This document shows, in pieces, positions 6,251 to 15,131 of a stretch of 48,543 bases of DNA (position 1 is its first letter; each line of letters starts with the position of its first letter). The stretch is from Paenirhizobium cremeum. Its GTDB lineage: Bacteria > Pseudomonadota > Alphaproteobacteria > Rhizobiales > Rhizobiaceae. The DNA lies in contig NZ_JAGGCS010000021.1 of assembly GCF_022884085.1 (NCBI RefSeq), forward strand, positions 2,509-51,051. The letters are read 5' to 3'. The notes under the pieces are model-generated. The model made no database searches. It was not told the DNA's origin and saw only the letters and a program-made list of their open reading frames with translations. A program made the translations under genes and the position numbers.

Positions 6251-8707
6251 ATGGTTGCCCTCAAACGATTCCGCACGACCGGTCCCTCGTTCGCTGATCT
6301 GGTTCCATACGCCGGCCTGGTCGACAACGGCGTCCTGCTGCTGAAGGACGGCAGCCTGATGGCTGGCTGGTATTTCGCGGGTCCGGACTCCGAAAGCGCC
6401 ACCGACCTCGAACGCAACGAGCTGTCCCGACAGATCAGTTCAATTCTTTCACGACTAGGGACCGGATGGATGATCCAAGTCGAAGCCATCCGCGTGCCGA
6501 CGGTCGACTATCCCACGCCAGATCAGTGCCGTTTCCCGGATCCTGTCACCCGAGCGATCGATGCCGAGCGCCGTGCTCATTTCGGGCGGGAGCAGGGGCA
6601 TTTCGAGAGCAAGCACGCGATCATTCTCACCTACCGGCCGCTCGAGTCGAAGAAGACGGCGCTTAGCAAATACATCTACTCGGACGAGGAGAGCAGGAAG
6701 AAGTCTTATGCCGACACGGTCTTGTTCGTGTTTCGAAACGCGATCCGGGAAATCGAACAGTACCTGTCTAACACTTTGTCGATCGCTCGCATGAAGACCC
6801 GCGAGGTCCGCGAGAGGGGAGGGGAGCGGGTCGCACGCTATGACGACCTCATGCAGTTTGTTCGATTTTGCATCACGGGGGAGAGCCATCCGGTTCGGCT
6901 ACCGGAAGTTCCCATGTATCTCGACTGGCTGGCGACGGCAGAGCTGGAGCATGGCCTGACGCCAAAGGTCGAGAACCGGTTCCTCGCGGTTGTAGCCATC
7001 GATGGGCTGCCGGCCGAGAGCTGGCCCGGCATCCTCAACAATCTCGATCTGATGCCGCTGACCTACCGCTGGTCGTCGCGGTTCATCTTCCTCGATGCCG
7101 AGGAGGCGCGCCAGAAACTCGAGCGCACGCGAAAGAAATGGCAGCAGAAGGTTCGACCTTTCTTCGACCAGCTTTTCCAGACCCAGAGCAGATCGGTCGA
7201 TCAGGATGCCATGACCATGGTTGCCGAGACCGAGGACGCCATCGCTCTGGCATCGTCCCAGCTTGTCGCCTATGGCTACTACACGCCTGTCGTCATCCTG
7301 TTTGATGATGACCGTGACGCTCTGCAGGAAAAGGCGGAAGCCATCCGCCGGCTCGTCCAGGCAGAGGGGTTCGGAGCGCGCGTCGAGACCCTGAACGCGA
7401 CAGATGCGTTTCTCGGAAGTCTGCCGGGGAATTGGTACGCCAATGTCCGTGAGCCGCTGATCAATACAAGCAACCTGGCAGATCTCGTCCCGCTCAACTC
7501 GGTATGGTCGGGTAACCCAGTGGCGCCGTGCCCTTTCTATCCGCCGAACTCGCCACCGCTGATGCAGGTCGCTTCGGGATCGACGCCGTTTCGTCTCAAC
7601 CTGCATGTCGACGACGTTGGCCACACCCTGATCTTTGGACCGACGGGCTCGGGAAAATCGACGCTTCTCGCGCTGATCGCCGCGCAGTTCCGTCGCTACG
7701 AGTTCGCTCAAATCTTTGCTTTCGACAAGGGTAACTCGCTCCTCCCCCTGACGCTTGCCGCCGGCGGCGATCACTACGAAATCGGCAACGATCAGAACGG
7801 GGAGGGGAAAGCGCTAGCGTTCTGCCCTCTGTTCGATCTTTCGACAGATGGCGATCGCGCCTGGGCGACCGAGTGGATCGAAACGCTTGTCGCCCTGCAG
7901 GGCGTTACCATCACACCCGACCATCGCAATGCAATCTCACGCCAGATCGGGCTGATGGCGACAGCACCCGGAAAGTCGCTATCGGACTTTGTCAGCGGCG
8001 TGCAGATGCGCGAGATCAAGGACGCACTCCATCACTATACCGTCGACGGCCCGATGGGTCAGCTTCTCGACGCGGAAGAGGACGGGCTGACGCTTCGAGC
8101 GTTTCAGTGCTTCGAGATCGAGCATCTCATGAATATGGGCGAGCGTAATCTGGTGCCCGTTCTCACCTACCTCTTTCACCGGATCGAGAAGCGGCTCGAT
8201 GGCTCTCCGAGCCTCATCCTCCTCGACGAGGCCTGGCTGATGCTCGGGCATCCGGTTTTCCGCGACAAGATCCGGGAATGGCTGAAGGTTCTCCGCAAAG
8301 CCAATTGCGCCGTCGTATTGGCGACGCAGTCAATCTCCGACGCCGAGCGCTCCGGCATTATCGACGTCCTGAAGGAGTCCTGCCCGACCAAGATCTGCTT
8401 GCCGAATGGTGCCGCACGCGAGCCGGGCACGCGGGAATTCTACGAGCGGATCGGTTTCAACGAGCGCCAGATCGAGATCGTCTCGGGCGCCATCCCGAAA
8501 CGCGAATACTATGTCGCCACGCCAGACGGACGGCGGCTTTTCGATATGTCGCTCGGGCCGGTGGCACTGAGCTTTGTGGGCGCATCCGGAAAGGAAGACC
8601 TGAAGCGGATCCGCGCGCTGAAGGCGGAATATGGCCAGGACTGGCCAACCCATTGGCTTGAATCGAGAGGAGTTCCGGATGCCACGTCGCACCTCAACGC
8701 CCAGTAA
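6251..8707 (+). CDS. trbE: TrbE, VirB4-family conjugation ATPase
   Basis: Large ATPase of the mating-pair-formation channel (VirB4/TrbE/CagE class). At 818 residues it is full length. The N-terminal CagE/TrbE domain is followed by Walker A GPTGSGKST (about residue 465), AFDKGNS, and Walker B LILLDEAW with VVLATQSISDA further on. GTCCTG precedes the ATG. The end of the gene overlaps trbJ. The frame is intact, unlike the gene that follows. Confidence 0.95.
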   Translation: MVALKRFRTTGPSFADLVPYAGLVDNGVLLLKDGSLMAGWYFAGPDSESATDLERNELSRQISSILSRLGTGWMIQVEAIRVPTVDYPTPDQCRFPDPVTRAIDAERRAHFGREQGHFESKHAIILTYRPLESKKTALSKYIYSDEESRKKSYADTVLFVFRNAIREIEQYLSNTLSIARMKTREVRERGGERVARYDDLMQFVRFCITGESHPVRLPEVPMYLDWLATAELEHGLTPKVENRFLAVVAIDGLPAESWPGILNNLDLMPLTYRWSSRFIFLDAEEARQKLERTRKKWQQKVRPFFDQLFQTQSRSVDQDAMTMVAETEDAIALASSQLVAYGYYTPVVILFDDDRDALQEKAEAIRRLVQAEGFGARVETLNATDAFLGSLPGNWYANVREPLINTSNLADLVPLNSVWSGNPVAPCPFYPPNSPPLMQVASGSTPFRLNLHVDDVGHTLIFGPTGSGKSTLLALIAAQFRRYEFAQIFAFDKGNSLLPLTLAAGGDHYEIGNDQNGEGKALAFCPLFDLSTDGDRAWATEWIETLVALQGVTITPDHRNAISRQIGLMATAPGKSLSDFVSGVQMREIKDALHHYTVDGPMGQLLDAEEDGLTLRAFQCFEIEHLMNMGERNLVPVLTYLFHRIEKRLDGSPSLILLDEAWLMLGHPVFRDKIREWLKVLRKANCAVVLATQSISDAERSGIIDVLKESCPTKICLPNGAAREPGTREFYERIGFNERQIEIVSGAIPKREYYVATPDGRRLFDMSLGPVALSFVGASGKEDLKRIRALKAEYGQDWPTHWLESRGVPDATSHLNAQ

Positions 8708-9395
8708 CTGGATCGTCGCAACGATGACTGCGGCAATCGCGCTGTTGCCGATTGCTTCCGTCCATGCGGGCTCTGCAACGGGCGCCGCCACCGAATGGAC
8801 GCAGCTCGCCAACAATGCTCAGCTCATCGATCTTCTCAAAAGCTCTGGCCTGCAGGTCGATAACCAGCTGACCCAAATCACGCAACTCGCAGAGCAGATT
8901 CAGAACCAACTGAAGATCTATGAGAACATGCTGCAGAACACAGCGCAGCTCCCTGATCATATCTGGGGCCAGGTCGAGGGCGATCTCAACCGCCTGCGCA
9001 GCATTGTTGATCAAGGGCAGAGCATCTCGTTCTCAATGGGCAATGCCGACGACGTCCTTCAGCAGCGGTTTAATAGCTATGCGGATCTGAAAACCAACCT
9101 GCCGAACGCCGAGTCTTTCTCGAACACCTACCAATCCTGGTCGGACACGAACCGGGACACGATCGGCAGCACGCTCAAGGCGGCGAGCCTGACAGCGGAT
9201 CAGTTCGACACGGAGGAAAGCACGATGACCTCGTTGCGATCCATGTCGGAGTCGGCCGACGGCCAAATGAAGGCCCTCCAGGTCGGACACCAGATTGCCG
9301 CCCAGCAGGTTTCACAGATGCAGAAGCTGCGTGGTCTTGTCTCGCAGCAAATGACGATGATGGGGACATGGCTGTTGGTTTCCACGCGGAACTGA
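8679..9395 (+). pseudogene. trbJ: trbJ, 3' end cut off by the IS21-type element
   Basis: TrbJ is a periplasmic (VirB5-like) component of the mating apparatus. From ATG 8679 (preceded by AGAGGAG, inside the end of trbE) there is a signal peptide (WIVATMTAAIALLPIASVHAGS), then a long helical region rich in Gln and Asn. Genuine TrbJ sequence runs to about QQMTMMGTW, after which the IS end supplies LLVSTRN and the stop. From memory of the family roughly 30 C-terminal residues are lost. No trbK, trbL, trbF, trbG, trbH or trbI follows on the far side of the IS, so the operon is truncated. Confidence 0.85.
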
Positions 9396-9400
9396 GCCGG
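9373..9400 (+). repeat. IS21-type terminal inverted repeat, left
   Basis: Begins TGTTGGTTTCCACGCGGAAC and ends ACTGAGCCGG. It matches the right end except for one base (CGCGG here, CGCAG at the other end). It supplies the last sense codons and the stop of the truncated trbJ. Confidence 0.9.
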
Positions 9401-9444
9401 TTTTTCCACCGAGAAGTGAGCCACCTCTGAGTATGGTTTTCTGA

Positions 9445-10239
9445 TCAGGGTTTGGTCAAGGGATTGGCTTTTTCTCCTCTCTTGTGTGCTGCGGCAGCCG
9501 AGCTGGCTTTGAAGCGGAAGCTGTCATTCCCGGTTTCCAGGATATGGCAACGATGGGTCAAACGATCGAGCAGGGCGGTCGTCATCTTGGCGTCGCCGAA
9601 GACGGTTGCCCATTCGCTGAAGCTGAGGTTGGTGGTGATCACCACGCTGGTCCGCTCGTAGAGCTTGCTCAGCAGATGGAAGAGCAGCGCCCCGCCGGAC
9701 GCGCTGAAGGGAAGATATCCCAGTTCGTCCAGGATCAGCAGATCGAGGCGAACCAGCGTCTCGGCGATCTGGCCTGCCTTGCCTTTGGCCTTCTCCTGTT
9801 CGAGAGCATTGACCAGTTCGATGGTCGAGAAGAAGCGGACCTTTCGGCGATGGTGCTCGATGGCTTGGATTCCAAGAGCGGTCGCGACATGCGTTTTGCC
9901 AGTGCCAGGGCCACCGATAAGGACAACGTTCTGCGCCCCATCCATGAACTCGCATCGGTGCAGTTGGCGCACGGTGGCCTCGTTGATCTCGCTGGCGGCG
10001 AAGTCGAAGCCGGAGATGTCTTTGTACGCAGGAAAGCGGGCAGCCTTCATATGATAGGCGATGGAGCGGACCTCGCGCTCGGCCATCTCGGCCTTCAGCA
10101 ACTGGGATAGGATGGGCACAGCCGCATCAAAGGCGGGAGCGCCTTGCTCGATAAGGTCCGTGACGGCTTGGGCCATGCCATACATCTTCAGGCTCCGCAG
10201 CATGATGACGACGGCAGCACTTGCGGGGTCATGACGCAT
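9445..10239 (-). CDS. istB: IstB, IS21-family transposition helper ATPase
   Basis: DnaC-like AAA+ ATPase that helps the IstA transposase select targets and assemble. About 264 residues from the ATG at 10239, with Walker A GGPGTGKTHVATAL, Walker B LLILDELGYLPF and VITTNLSFSEW. In-frame upstream ATG codons (to 10302) lie inside istA and are less likely. It overlaps the end of istA by 11 bases, the usual coupled arrangement. The frame is intact, so the element may still be active. Confidence 0.93.
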   Translation of the reverse strand: MRHDPASAAVVIMLRSLKMYGMAQAVTDLIEQGAPAFDAAVPILSQLLKAEMAEREVRSIAYHMKAARFPAYKDISGFDFAASEINEATVRQLHRCEFMDGAQNVVLIGGPGTGKTHVATALGIQAIEHHRRKVRFFSTIELVNALEQEKAKGKAGQIAETLVRLDLLILDELGYLPFSASGGALLFHLLSKLYERTSVVITTNLSFSEWATVFGDAKMTTALLDRLTHRCHILETGNDSFRFKASSAAAAHKRGEKANPLTKP

Positions 10240-11749
10240 GGCGACCCCCTGCGATCCGGGCGCGTAGGCCATCATAGCGTTCGACATTGGCCTTGGGTTC
10301 ACGCAGCAAGGTCAGCGCCTGTGGCGTATCGATGTCGGGACCATCGATTGTCTTGCCGTCGATCAGCCGATGCAGCAGGTTCAGCACATGCGTCTTGGTC
10401 GCCACCCCCGCATCCAAGGCCAGTTCCACAGCCCTGAGGACGACCTGTTCGTCGTGATGAAGGACAAGGGCAAGGATATCGGCCATCTCACGATCACCGC
10501 CGGGGCGGCGAAGCATCTGATCTTGCAACTGTCTGAAGGCCAGCGGTAATTCCAGGAAGGGTGCACCATTGCGCAGGGCACCGGGTTTGCGCTGGATGAC
10601 GGCAAGGTAATGTCGCCAGTCGTAAATCGTTCGCGGCGGCTTGTCGTGGCTGCGCTCAATGATCCGCTCATGCTCGCATAGGACATTGCCCTCGGCCGCA
10701 ACCACCAGTCTCTCGGGATATATCCGCAGGCTGACGGGCCGGTTAGCAAACGATGCTGGCACGCTGTAACGATTACGCTCAAAGGTGATCAGGCATGTCG
10801 GCGAGACGCGCTTGCTCTGCTCGACGAAGCCGTCAAACATGGCGGGGAGCGACATCAATGCTGCCCGCTCATCAGCCCAGACATCCGCGATCGTGCCGGA
10901 CAAGGTTCCATGCGCCGTCTCCCGCCATAGGTCCTGGCAATGCTGTTCCAGCCAGTCGTTCAACGCCGCCAAATCGGGAAAGTCCGGCATCTGTTGCCAC
11001 AAGCGTGGTCGGGCATCCTGGACGTTCTTCTCGACCTGACCTTTCTCCCAACCTGCCGCTGGATTGCAGAACTCGGGCGCAAAGACATAATGGTTCGTCA
11101 TCGCCAGGAAGCGGATGTTGACCTGCCGCTCCTTGCCCCGGCCTACGCGATCGACCGCGGTCTTCATGTTATCGTAGATGCCGCGGCCAGGTACGCCGCC
11201 GAACACACGGAAGCCGTGCCAGTGGGCGTCGAACAGCATCTCGTGCGTTTGCAGCAGGTAGGCCCTGACCAGAAACGCGCGACTGTGTGATAGCTTGATA
11301 TGTGCGACCTGAAGCTTCGTGCGCTCGCCGCCTACCACGGCATAATCTTCACTCCAATCGAATTGGAATGCTTCGCCTGGGCGAAAGGATAGCGGAACGA
11401 ATATGCCGCGGCCCGCTTTTTGCTGCTCAGACCGCCAGTCACGGGCGAATGCGGCGACCCGACCATAGGAGCCGGTAAAGCCGAGAACCACCAGGTCCGC
11501 ATGAAGCTGCTTCAGCGTTCGGCGCTGCTTGCGCGACCTCCCGGCCTCGGTCTTCAGCCAGCCAGCAAGTTTGTCGGCATAGGGATCAAGCTTGCTCGGT
11601 CGTTCCGGTACCATGAACGTCGGCTCGATCGTACCAGCGCTCAAATACTTCGCGATCGTGTTGCGTGACAGCCCGGTGCGCCGGCTGATCTCCCGGATCG
11701 ACTGCTTCTCGCGCAGCGCCATCCGACGGATGATGTTTAAAAGTCCCAT
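10229..11749 (-). CDS. istA: IstA, IS21-family transposase
   Basis: DDE transposase of about 506 residues from ATG 11749. An N-terminal helix-turn-helix (QSIREISRRTGLSRNTIAKYL) is followed by the integrase core, with FQFDWSEDYAVV (first Asp), later GVPGRGIYDNMKTAV (second Asp) and GWEKGQVEKNV (Glu). The C-terminal part includes RYSVPASFANRPV. A GTG/ATG start upstream at 11809 would include IS leader sequence and is rejected. Transcribed with istB. Confidence 0.94.
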   Translation of the reverse strand: MGLLNIIRRMALREKQSIREISRRTGLSRNTIAKYLSAGTIEPTFMVPERPSKLDPYADKLAGWLKTEAGRSRKQRRTLKQLHADLVVLGFTGSYGRVAAFARDWRSEQQKAGRGIFVPLSFRPGEAFQFDWSEDYAVVGGERTKLQVAHIKLSHSRAFLVRAYLLQTHEMLFDAHWHGFRVFGGVPGRGIYDNMKTAVDRVGRGKERQVNIRFLAMTNHYVFAPEFCNPAAGWEKGQVEKNVQDARPRLWQQMPDFPDLAALNDWLEQHCQDLWRETAHGTLSGTIADVWADERAALMSLPAMFDGFVEQSKRVSPTCLITFERNRYSVPASFANRPVSLRIYPERLVVAAEGNVLCEHERIIERSHDKPPRTIYDWRHYLAVIQRKPGALRNGAPFLELPLAFRQLQDQMLRRPGGDREMADILALVLHHDEQVVLRAVELALDAGVATKTHVLNLLHRLIDGKTIDGPDIDTPQALTLLREPKANVERYDGLRARIAGGRHAS

Positions 11750-11834
11750 GTGGATCACTCCGTTGCCCCCGTCGCTCACCGCGTTGGGGGGAAGGTTCAC
11801 ATGGCTCAATTCTCAATGGAAATTATGCGCCTAA

Positions 11835-11862
11835 CCGGCTCAGTTCTGCGTGGAAACCAACA
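11835..11862 (-). repeat. IS21-type terminal inverted repeat, right
   Basis: Complement of the left end with one mismatch. It reads CCGGCTCAGTTCTGCG and ends ACCAACA at 11862, where the truncated zinc-ribbon gene begins directly. Confidence 0.9.
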
Positions 11863-12312
11863 CTGCAGCAGGACTACCCGGGCGTTTTCGATTCAGCGAA
11901 ATATGTCGACGTCGGGACCGGCTGGCTCCCGCTCGTCCGCGATTTCGTCCGCGAGGCGCTGCCGCATGATCCGAGCTTGAGCGTGCACGAGATCAAGGAA
12001 AAGTGGGGCACCATGCGGATCTGGTGCGACACCCCTGTGGTGGCTGCGCGGCTCGCGAAGGGTAAGGCGGAGGCCAAATCGGCGATCACATGCGAGATCT
12101 GCGGTGCCGAAGGCTGGCTGCGCAGACCGCCGCCGGGAAGGTGGGCGTGGTGGCGGACGCTGTGCGAGGATCACGCGTCTCCGGATCAGGCGGAGTGGGG
12201 CCAGTCGACACGCTGGAACTCTGGCACGATGCAGGTCGGTGGTCAATGGTACGAGTACGACAGGGAGAGCGACACCCTGGTACCGATCCCGACGCCGGAG
12301 CGATTTCGATGA
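11863..12312 (+). pseudogene. Zinc-ribbon protein, 5' end lost at the IS junction (paralogue of 27284-27778)
   Basis: The frame is open from the first base after the IS. It encodes QQDYPGVFDSAKYVDVGTGW, then EIKEKWGTMRIWC, ITCEICGAEGW and LCEDHAS, closely matching the protein at 27284-27778. By that comparison about a dozen N-terminal residues and the start codon are missing. CxxC plus CxxH residues make a probable zinc ribbon. The function of this family is unknown to me. The stop overlaps the ATG of the next gene (ATGA), the same coupling as in the second cluster. A TTG at 11977 could start a short product but removes half the conserved domain. Confidence 0.75.
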
Positions 12313-12791
12313 GAAGTTGGGATGATCTAAAAGCGCGGTATCCGCGGCTGCTGCGGCCGGACTTTGGGTTTCAGTGCGAGATCGGCTGGATCGGGATCCT
12401 CGACCGCTATTTCGAAGTGATCCAGCGCGAGATGCCGGAGGGCGCGGTCTACGAAGTCGGGCAGATCAAAGAAAAATTGGGTACGCTGCGCATCTACGAC
12501 AGCTCGTACGGCGAGACGCTGTCGTCCGTTCGCGCCGTGACAGAAGCACATCGCCTGGCCGAAGCTAGGAGCCTGCACACTTGCGAATATTGCGGCCGCC
12601 GCGGTCGTTTCCGGAGGCGGCGCTGCTATCTGACGGTCACATGTGAGGAGCATGCAACGCAACATGGCGTCTACGCGGTGCCGGAGGAGCCCGAGCCGCG
12701 CGACTACCGACAGACCGCAGACGGCTGGATCGTCTACGACCCCGACGTCGATGCTTTCGTCAACGCGGAGCCGCCAGAATGGGCCACGTGA
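12309..12791 (+). CDS. Zinc-ribbon protein (paralogue of 27775-28257)
   Basis: 160-residue protein of unknown function. The order is an N-terminal WDDLKARYPRLL, FQCEIGWIGILDRYF, IKEKLGTLRIYDSSYGET (about 53-70), AEARSLHTCEYCGRRGRF (zinc-binding CxxC, about 92-95), VTCEEHATQ (CxxH, about 112-115) and a tail DGWIVYDPDVDAFVNAEPP. It is clearly homologous along its whole length to the protein at 27775-28257. ATG 12309 overlaps the previous stop; the end overlaps the following gene. An ATG in the same frame at 12090 lies inside the upstream gene and is rejected. Confidence 0.75.
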   Translation: MRSWDDLKARYPRLLRPDFGFQCEIGWIGILDRYFEVIQREMPEGAVYEVGQIKEKLGTLRIYDSSYGETLSSVRAVTEAHRLAEARSLHTCEYCGRRGRFRRRRCYLTVTCEEHATQHGVYAVPEEPEPRDYRQTADGWIVYDPDVDAFVNAEPPEWAT

Positions 12792-13303
12792 CAGCAACGA
12801 AACCTCGTTCCCGACGCCGGAGTTTGGGCGTCCGCGGCATCGCATACGAGGGGATGGATGCCGAGACGCTGATCTGCGAGGCGGTCCACCGCTTCGAGCA
12901 CATCGAGAACGTCCTCGACATCGACTGGCAGCCGGACGCGGCGACGTGCCAGCGCGTTGGGTGGCATCTTGTATCGCAGACAGGCAGCGCCTTCCGCATC
13001 GGCCACCGTTTGCTGAAGCTATCGTCTCCAAGCTGCCCTCTGATGCCGCCGCCCGAGTTCCGTCTGTGCCGCGAGATCGAGCCGACTGCGGACGAGATGT
13101 TCGACGCCGGGTGGATGCAGGATTGGCAGCTACTGCTCTGGCAAAGCGGAGACGTTCCCGCCCAGTGGCAGGTCGGCGGCATGCTCTACAGCCGCGACGG
13201 TGTCGGCAGGAGGTGGCTGCGGCTGCTGTATCTCCATCGAGACAAGGCAATGGCGCGAACGGACGATGGCTGGATCCGGCTGGGCAGGCGGCTGCACAGA
13301 TGA
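12779..13303 (+). CDS. Conserved hypothetical without zinc ribbon (paralogue of 28254-28820)
   Basis: 174 residues, unknown function. It aligns with the protein at 28254-28820: DIDWQPDAATCQRVGWHLV, HRLLKLSS, PPPEFRLCREIEPTADEM, then DWQLLLWQSGD, and LRLLYLHRDKAMARTDDGW before IRLGRRL. It has no paired cysteines. The C-terminal module (W-x-L, then T/DGW-I/V-RLG) also appears in the second half of the protein at 26559-27284. It overlaps the upstream gene by 13 bases, so it belongs to the same transcript. The first twenty basic residues are not shared with the paralogue. Confidence 0.72.
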   Translation: MGHVTATKPRSRRRSLGVRGIAYEGMDAETLICEAVHRFEHIENVLDIDWQPDAATCQRVGWHLVSQTGSAFRIGHRLLKLSSPSCPLMPPPEFRLCREIEPTADEMFDAGWMQDWQLLLWQSGDVPAQWQVGGMLYSRDGVGRRWLRLLYLHRDKAMARTDDGWIRLGRRLHR

Positions 13304-13377
13304 TTAATCGCGAACGGCAGAACGCTACCGAGCGCAACACGAACTGATGTCGAAAATAAACGACAAACAGGTGGACA

Positions 13378-13887
13378 ATGTCGGATATTACCGTCGCCAA
13401 CGGGTGGCAGCACATCCTCCAGGAAGCCGTTGAGGAAGCTAGCAAGCTTCCGGAGGAATGGTGCTTCGAGATCGTGTCGGCTGATCGCGTCGACGGCGCA
13501 CTGAAGCTATCGGCCCAGTACGTCTCCGGCGATATCCCGCTGGACGACCACCTGCCGCCGGATCGCAAGCTCCCGCATCCATGGAGGGCGATGATGCGGA
13601 TCCGGGATAGGGCCCGCGAGAAGTCGCTGGCAACGTGCGAGTGCTGCGGCCGTCCGGGCACGCTGGTCGGTGCTGACGAGGAAGCGCGCGTGCGGTGTCG
13701 GCTGCATGAGTATGTTTTGGATGCGGTCGGTTGGAGCGGGACGGCATCGACGGGTTACATGTTCGACAACCCCGAGGCGGCGATGGCACATTTCCTGAAG
13801 GACTACGGCGATGGCCTTGACATGATGCAGGAGCTGTTGGCGCAGCAGGGGCGATATAAACATGACCCGCTTGATGGCTCCGAGTGA
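13378..13887 (+). CDS. Zinc-ribbon protein (paralogue of 30402-30848)
   Basis: 169-residue protein of unknown function. It matches the protein at 30402-30848: ANGWQHILQEAVEEASKLP, FEIVSADRVDGALKLSA, LPHPWRAMMRIRDRAREKS, then the zinc ribbon ATCECCGRPG with VRCRLHE, and HFLKDYGDGLDMMQELL. About 30 bases upstream of the start, including the GGTGG ribosome-binding region, are also conserved between the copies (13344-13380 and 30368-30404). Here it follows the 12779-13303 gene directly; the two genes that separate them in the second cluster are absent. Confidence 0.72.
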   Translation: MSDITVANGWQHILQEAVEEASKLPEEWCFEIVSADRVDGALKLSAQYVSGDIPLDDHLPPDRKLPHPWRAMMRIRDRAREKSLATCECCGRPGTLVGADEEARVRCRLHEYVLDAVGWSGTASTGYMFDNPEAAMAHFLKDYGDGLDMMQELLAQQGRYKHDPLDGSE

Positions 13888-13934
13888 GCCTCAAGCCGGC
13901 CTATGCTCCTGGATCGTTTCCAGATCAGCCTCAA

Positions 13935-14552
13935 TCAAGCCGCGTCATCGATATCGTCCTCCATGTCGCTCCAGTCGATCGGTGGATGTCCGAAGACGAT
14001 CTCCCACAGCTTCATGCTGGCCTCGCGCGTCGACGTGTAGGCAGAGCTGCAATATCCGCCCTTGCCGAAGACGGTCGCTCCGAACTCGAATCCCTCATCT
14101 ACGGCATGCCCAAAGAATTCGATGCTCGGATATCGGTGCGCCAATGTGGCGAGTACGCCCTCGGGAACCGCCCAGGCGGTAAGGAACATCGCCACGATGT
14201 GCTGATCACCGACTTTTACGAGCTGTGAGCACCATGCTTTGGATTCAGTGCCCCAGTGCGTTTCACGCCAATCGCTCACATCCAGACCGGTGTCCTGAGC
14301 TTCAGCTTGCTTAGCCTCGATGCTGCCGCTAACCGAGGCATGCTCCCCAATTGACTGAGCCACGGGGTGGGGCAGGACGCGCTCGAAGTCGAGAGCGAGA
14401 ACAGTGTCCTCATTCGTCAGCAATTTCTCGCCGAAATCGGTGAATGCTGATCTGTTGTCGATCGTCTCGCGCGTGAAGCACTCATCGATCATACGTTGTA
14501 TCTCATTCTTCGGACCACGGAACTCTATCCGGTTACCAACCCAACTCGGCAT
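13935..14552 (-). CDS. Api92/DUF1281-like protein (YubB ferredoxin-like family)
   Basis: About 205 residues, starting at ATG 14552 behind GGAGAGG. The start MPSWVGNRIEFRGPKNEI resembles the 'MPNWCxNxLxxxGp' opening of this plasmid and phage family. The middle has the conserved W-G-T-E-S-K-A-W context (RETHWGTESKAWC), then FLTAWAVPEGVLATLAHRYP and a Gly-rich aromatic end. The molecular function of the family is not established. It is convergent with the zinc-ribbon remnant, whose gene ends 47 bases away. I am fairly sure of the family and unsure of the function. Confidence 0.6.
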   Translation of the reverse strand: MPSWVGNRIEFRGPKNEIQRMIDECFTRETIDNRSAFTDFGEKLLTNEDTVLALDFERVLPHPVAQSIGEHASVSGSIEAKQAEAQDTGLDVSDWRETHWGTESKAWCSQLVKVGDQHIVAMFLTAWAVPEGVLATLAHRYPSIEFFGHAVDEGFEFGATVFGKGGYCSSAYTSTREASMKLWEIVFGHPPIDWSDMEDDIDDAA

Positions 14553-15131
14553 GTACCTCTCCATGAATTTTACCAAATAGCGGCGTGAAGCACCTGGTGG
14601 CTGAGCGCCCATCCTTGATCACTTCCGGCCATTCGAGCGCAGGTGCGACTTGCCGCTCATCAAAGGCTGTCGTGCATTCAGCCGGCGTGCAAGCGGGTAC
14701 GGGAGGTTTCTTCAGCAGATCGCGGAGAAGCTTGTACGAAGCTCCACAGCCGTGGACGTTCCAAAGAAGCAGCTTGAAGCGTGACCGCTAGACGCCGCCA
14801 ACGTAATCGTCGTTCGTGGACGTCCTCGATGAATAGCTCCGGATGCAGCCGGAGCCGACACATCTTCCGCATTGCCGACACCAAAGGAGCCGCAACTGTC
14901 GCTGACGATCTTCGACTACAGCAAAGGTCTACCGCAGCACGTGATCGGCTGCCTTGAGCCGACGACGCTATGAGATCAGCGATCCCCTTTAGGATGATCA
15001 GTTCTCCGGGCGTTGCACGCGATCGTAGCTCGCGCCCCTGGCTGCAGGGGATGAGCCCCCCGCTTGTCTCTACCGGCTCCTGAAATCTCCGATTCACAAC
15101 CCGGAAGTAACGGGGAGAAGACTCATTCCTG
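14553..15131. other. 579-bp stretch without a supported gene
   Basis: Short open frames occur on both strands (for example minus 14678-15097), but none has a good ribosome-binding site, a recognisable motif or a plausible composition. It may contain decayed coding DNA. No repeat or hairpin stood out. Confidence 0.5.

Larger units (their letters stand above)
9373..11862 (-). mobile_element. IS21-family insertion sequence, complete
   Basis: A 2,490-bp element with istA and istB overlapping by 11 bases, as is usual for IS21. The ends are imperfect inverted repeats beginning TGTTGGTTTCCACGC, 27 of 28 bases identical. The left end lies inside trbJ; the right end lies inside a zinc-ribbon gene unrelated to trb. 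The flanking bases (CATGGC on the left, CTGCAG on the right) do not form the 4-8 bp target duplication expected of a simple insertion, which suggests deletion or recombination at this element. Confidence 0.95.

Noticed and set aside
6899..7774. 291-codon minus-strand open frame inside trbE
   Set aside because: trbE is a well-conserved ATPase on the plus strand; the reverse translation has no features.
9445..11749. Long plus-strand frames within the IS21-type element (9484-10110 and others)
   Set aside because: They are reverse shadows of istA and istB.
12327..13661. 444-codon open frame on the minus strand opposite the first zinc-ribbon cluster
   Set aside because: Shadow of GC-rich coding DNA: Arg/Ser/Pro-rich translation with no motif, and the plus strand carries genes with paralogues elsewhere in the window.
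14678..15097. 139-codon minus-strand open frame in the 579-bp gap
   Set aside because: No ribosome-binding site, Arg/Ser-rich composition, no recognisable motif; treated as noncoding or decayed.
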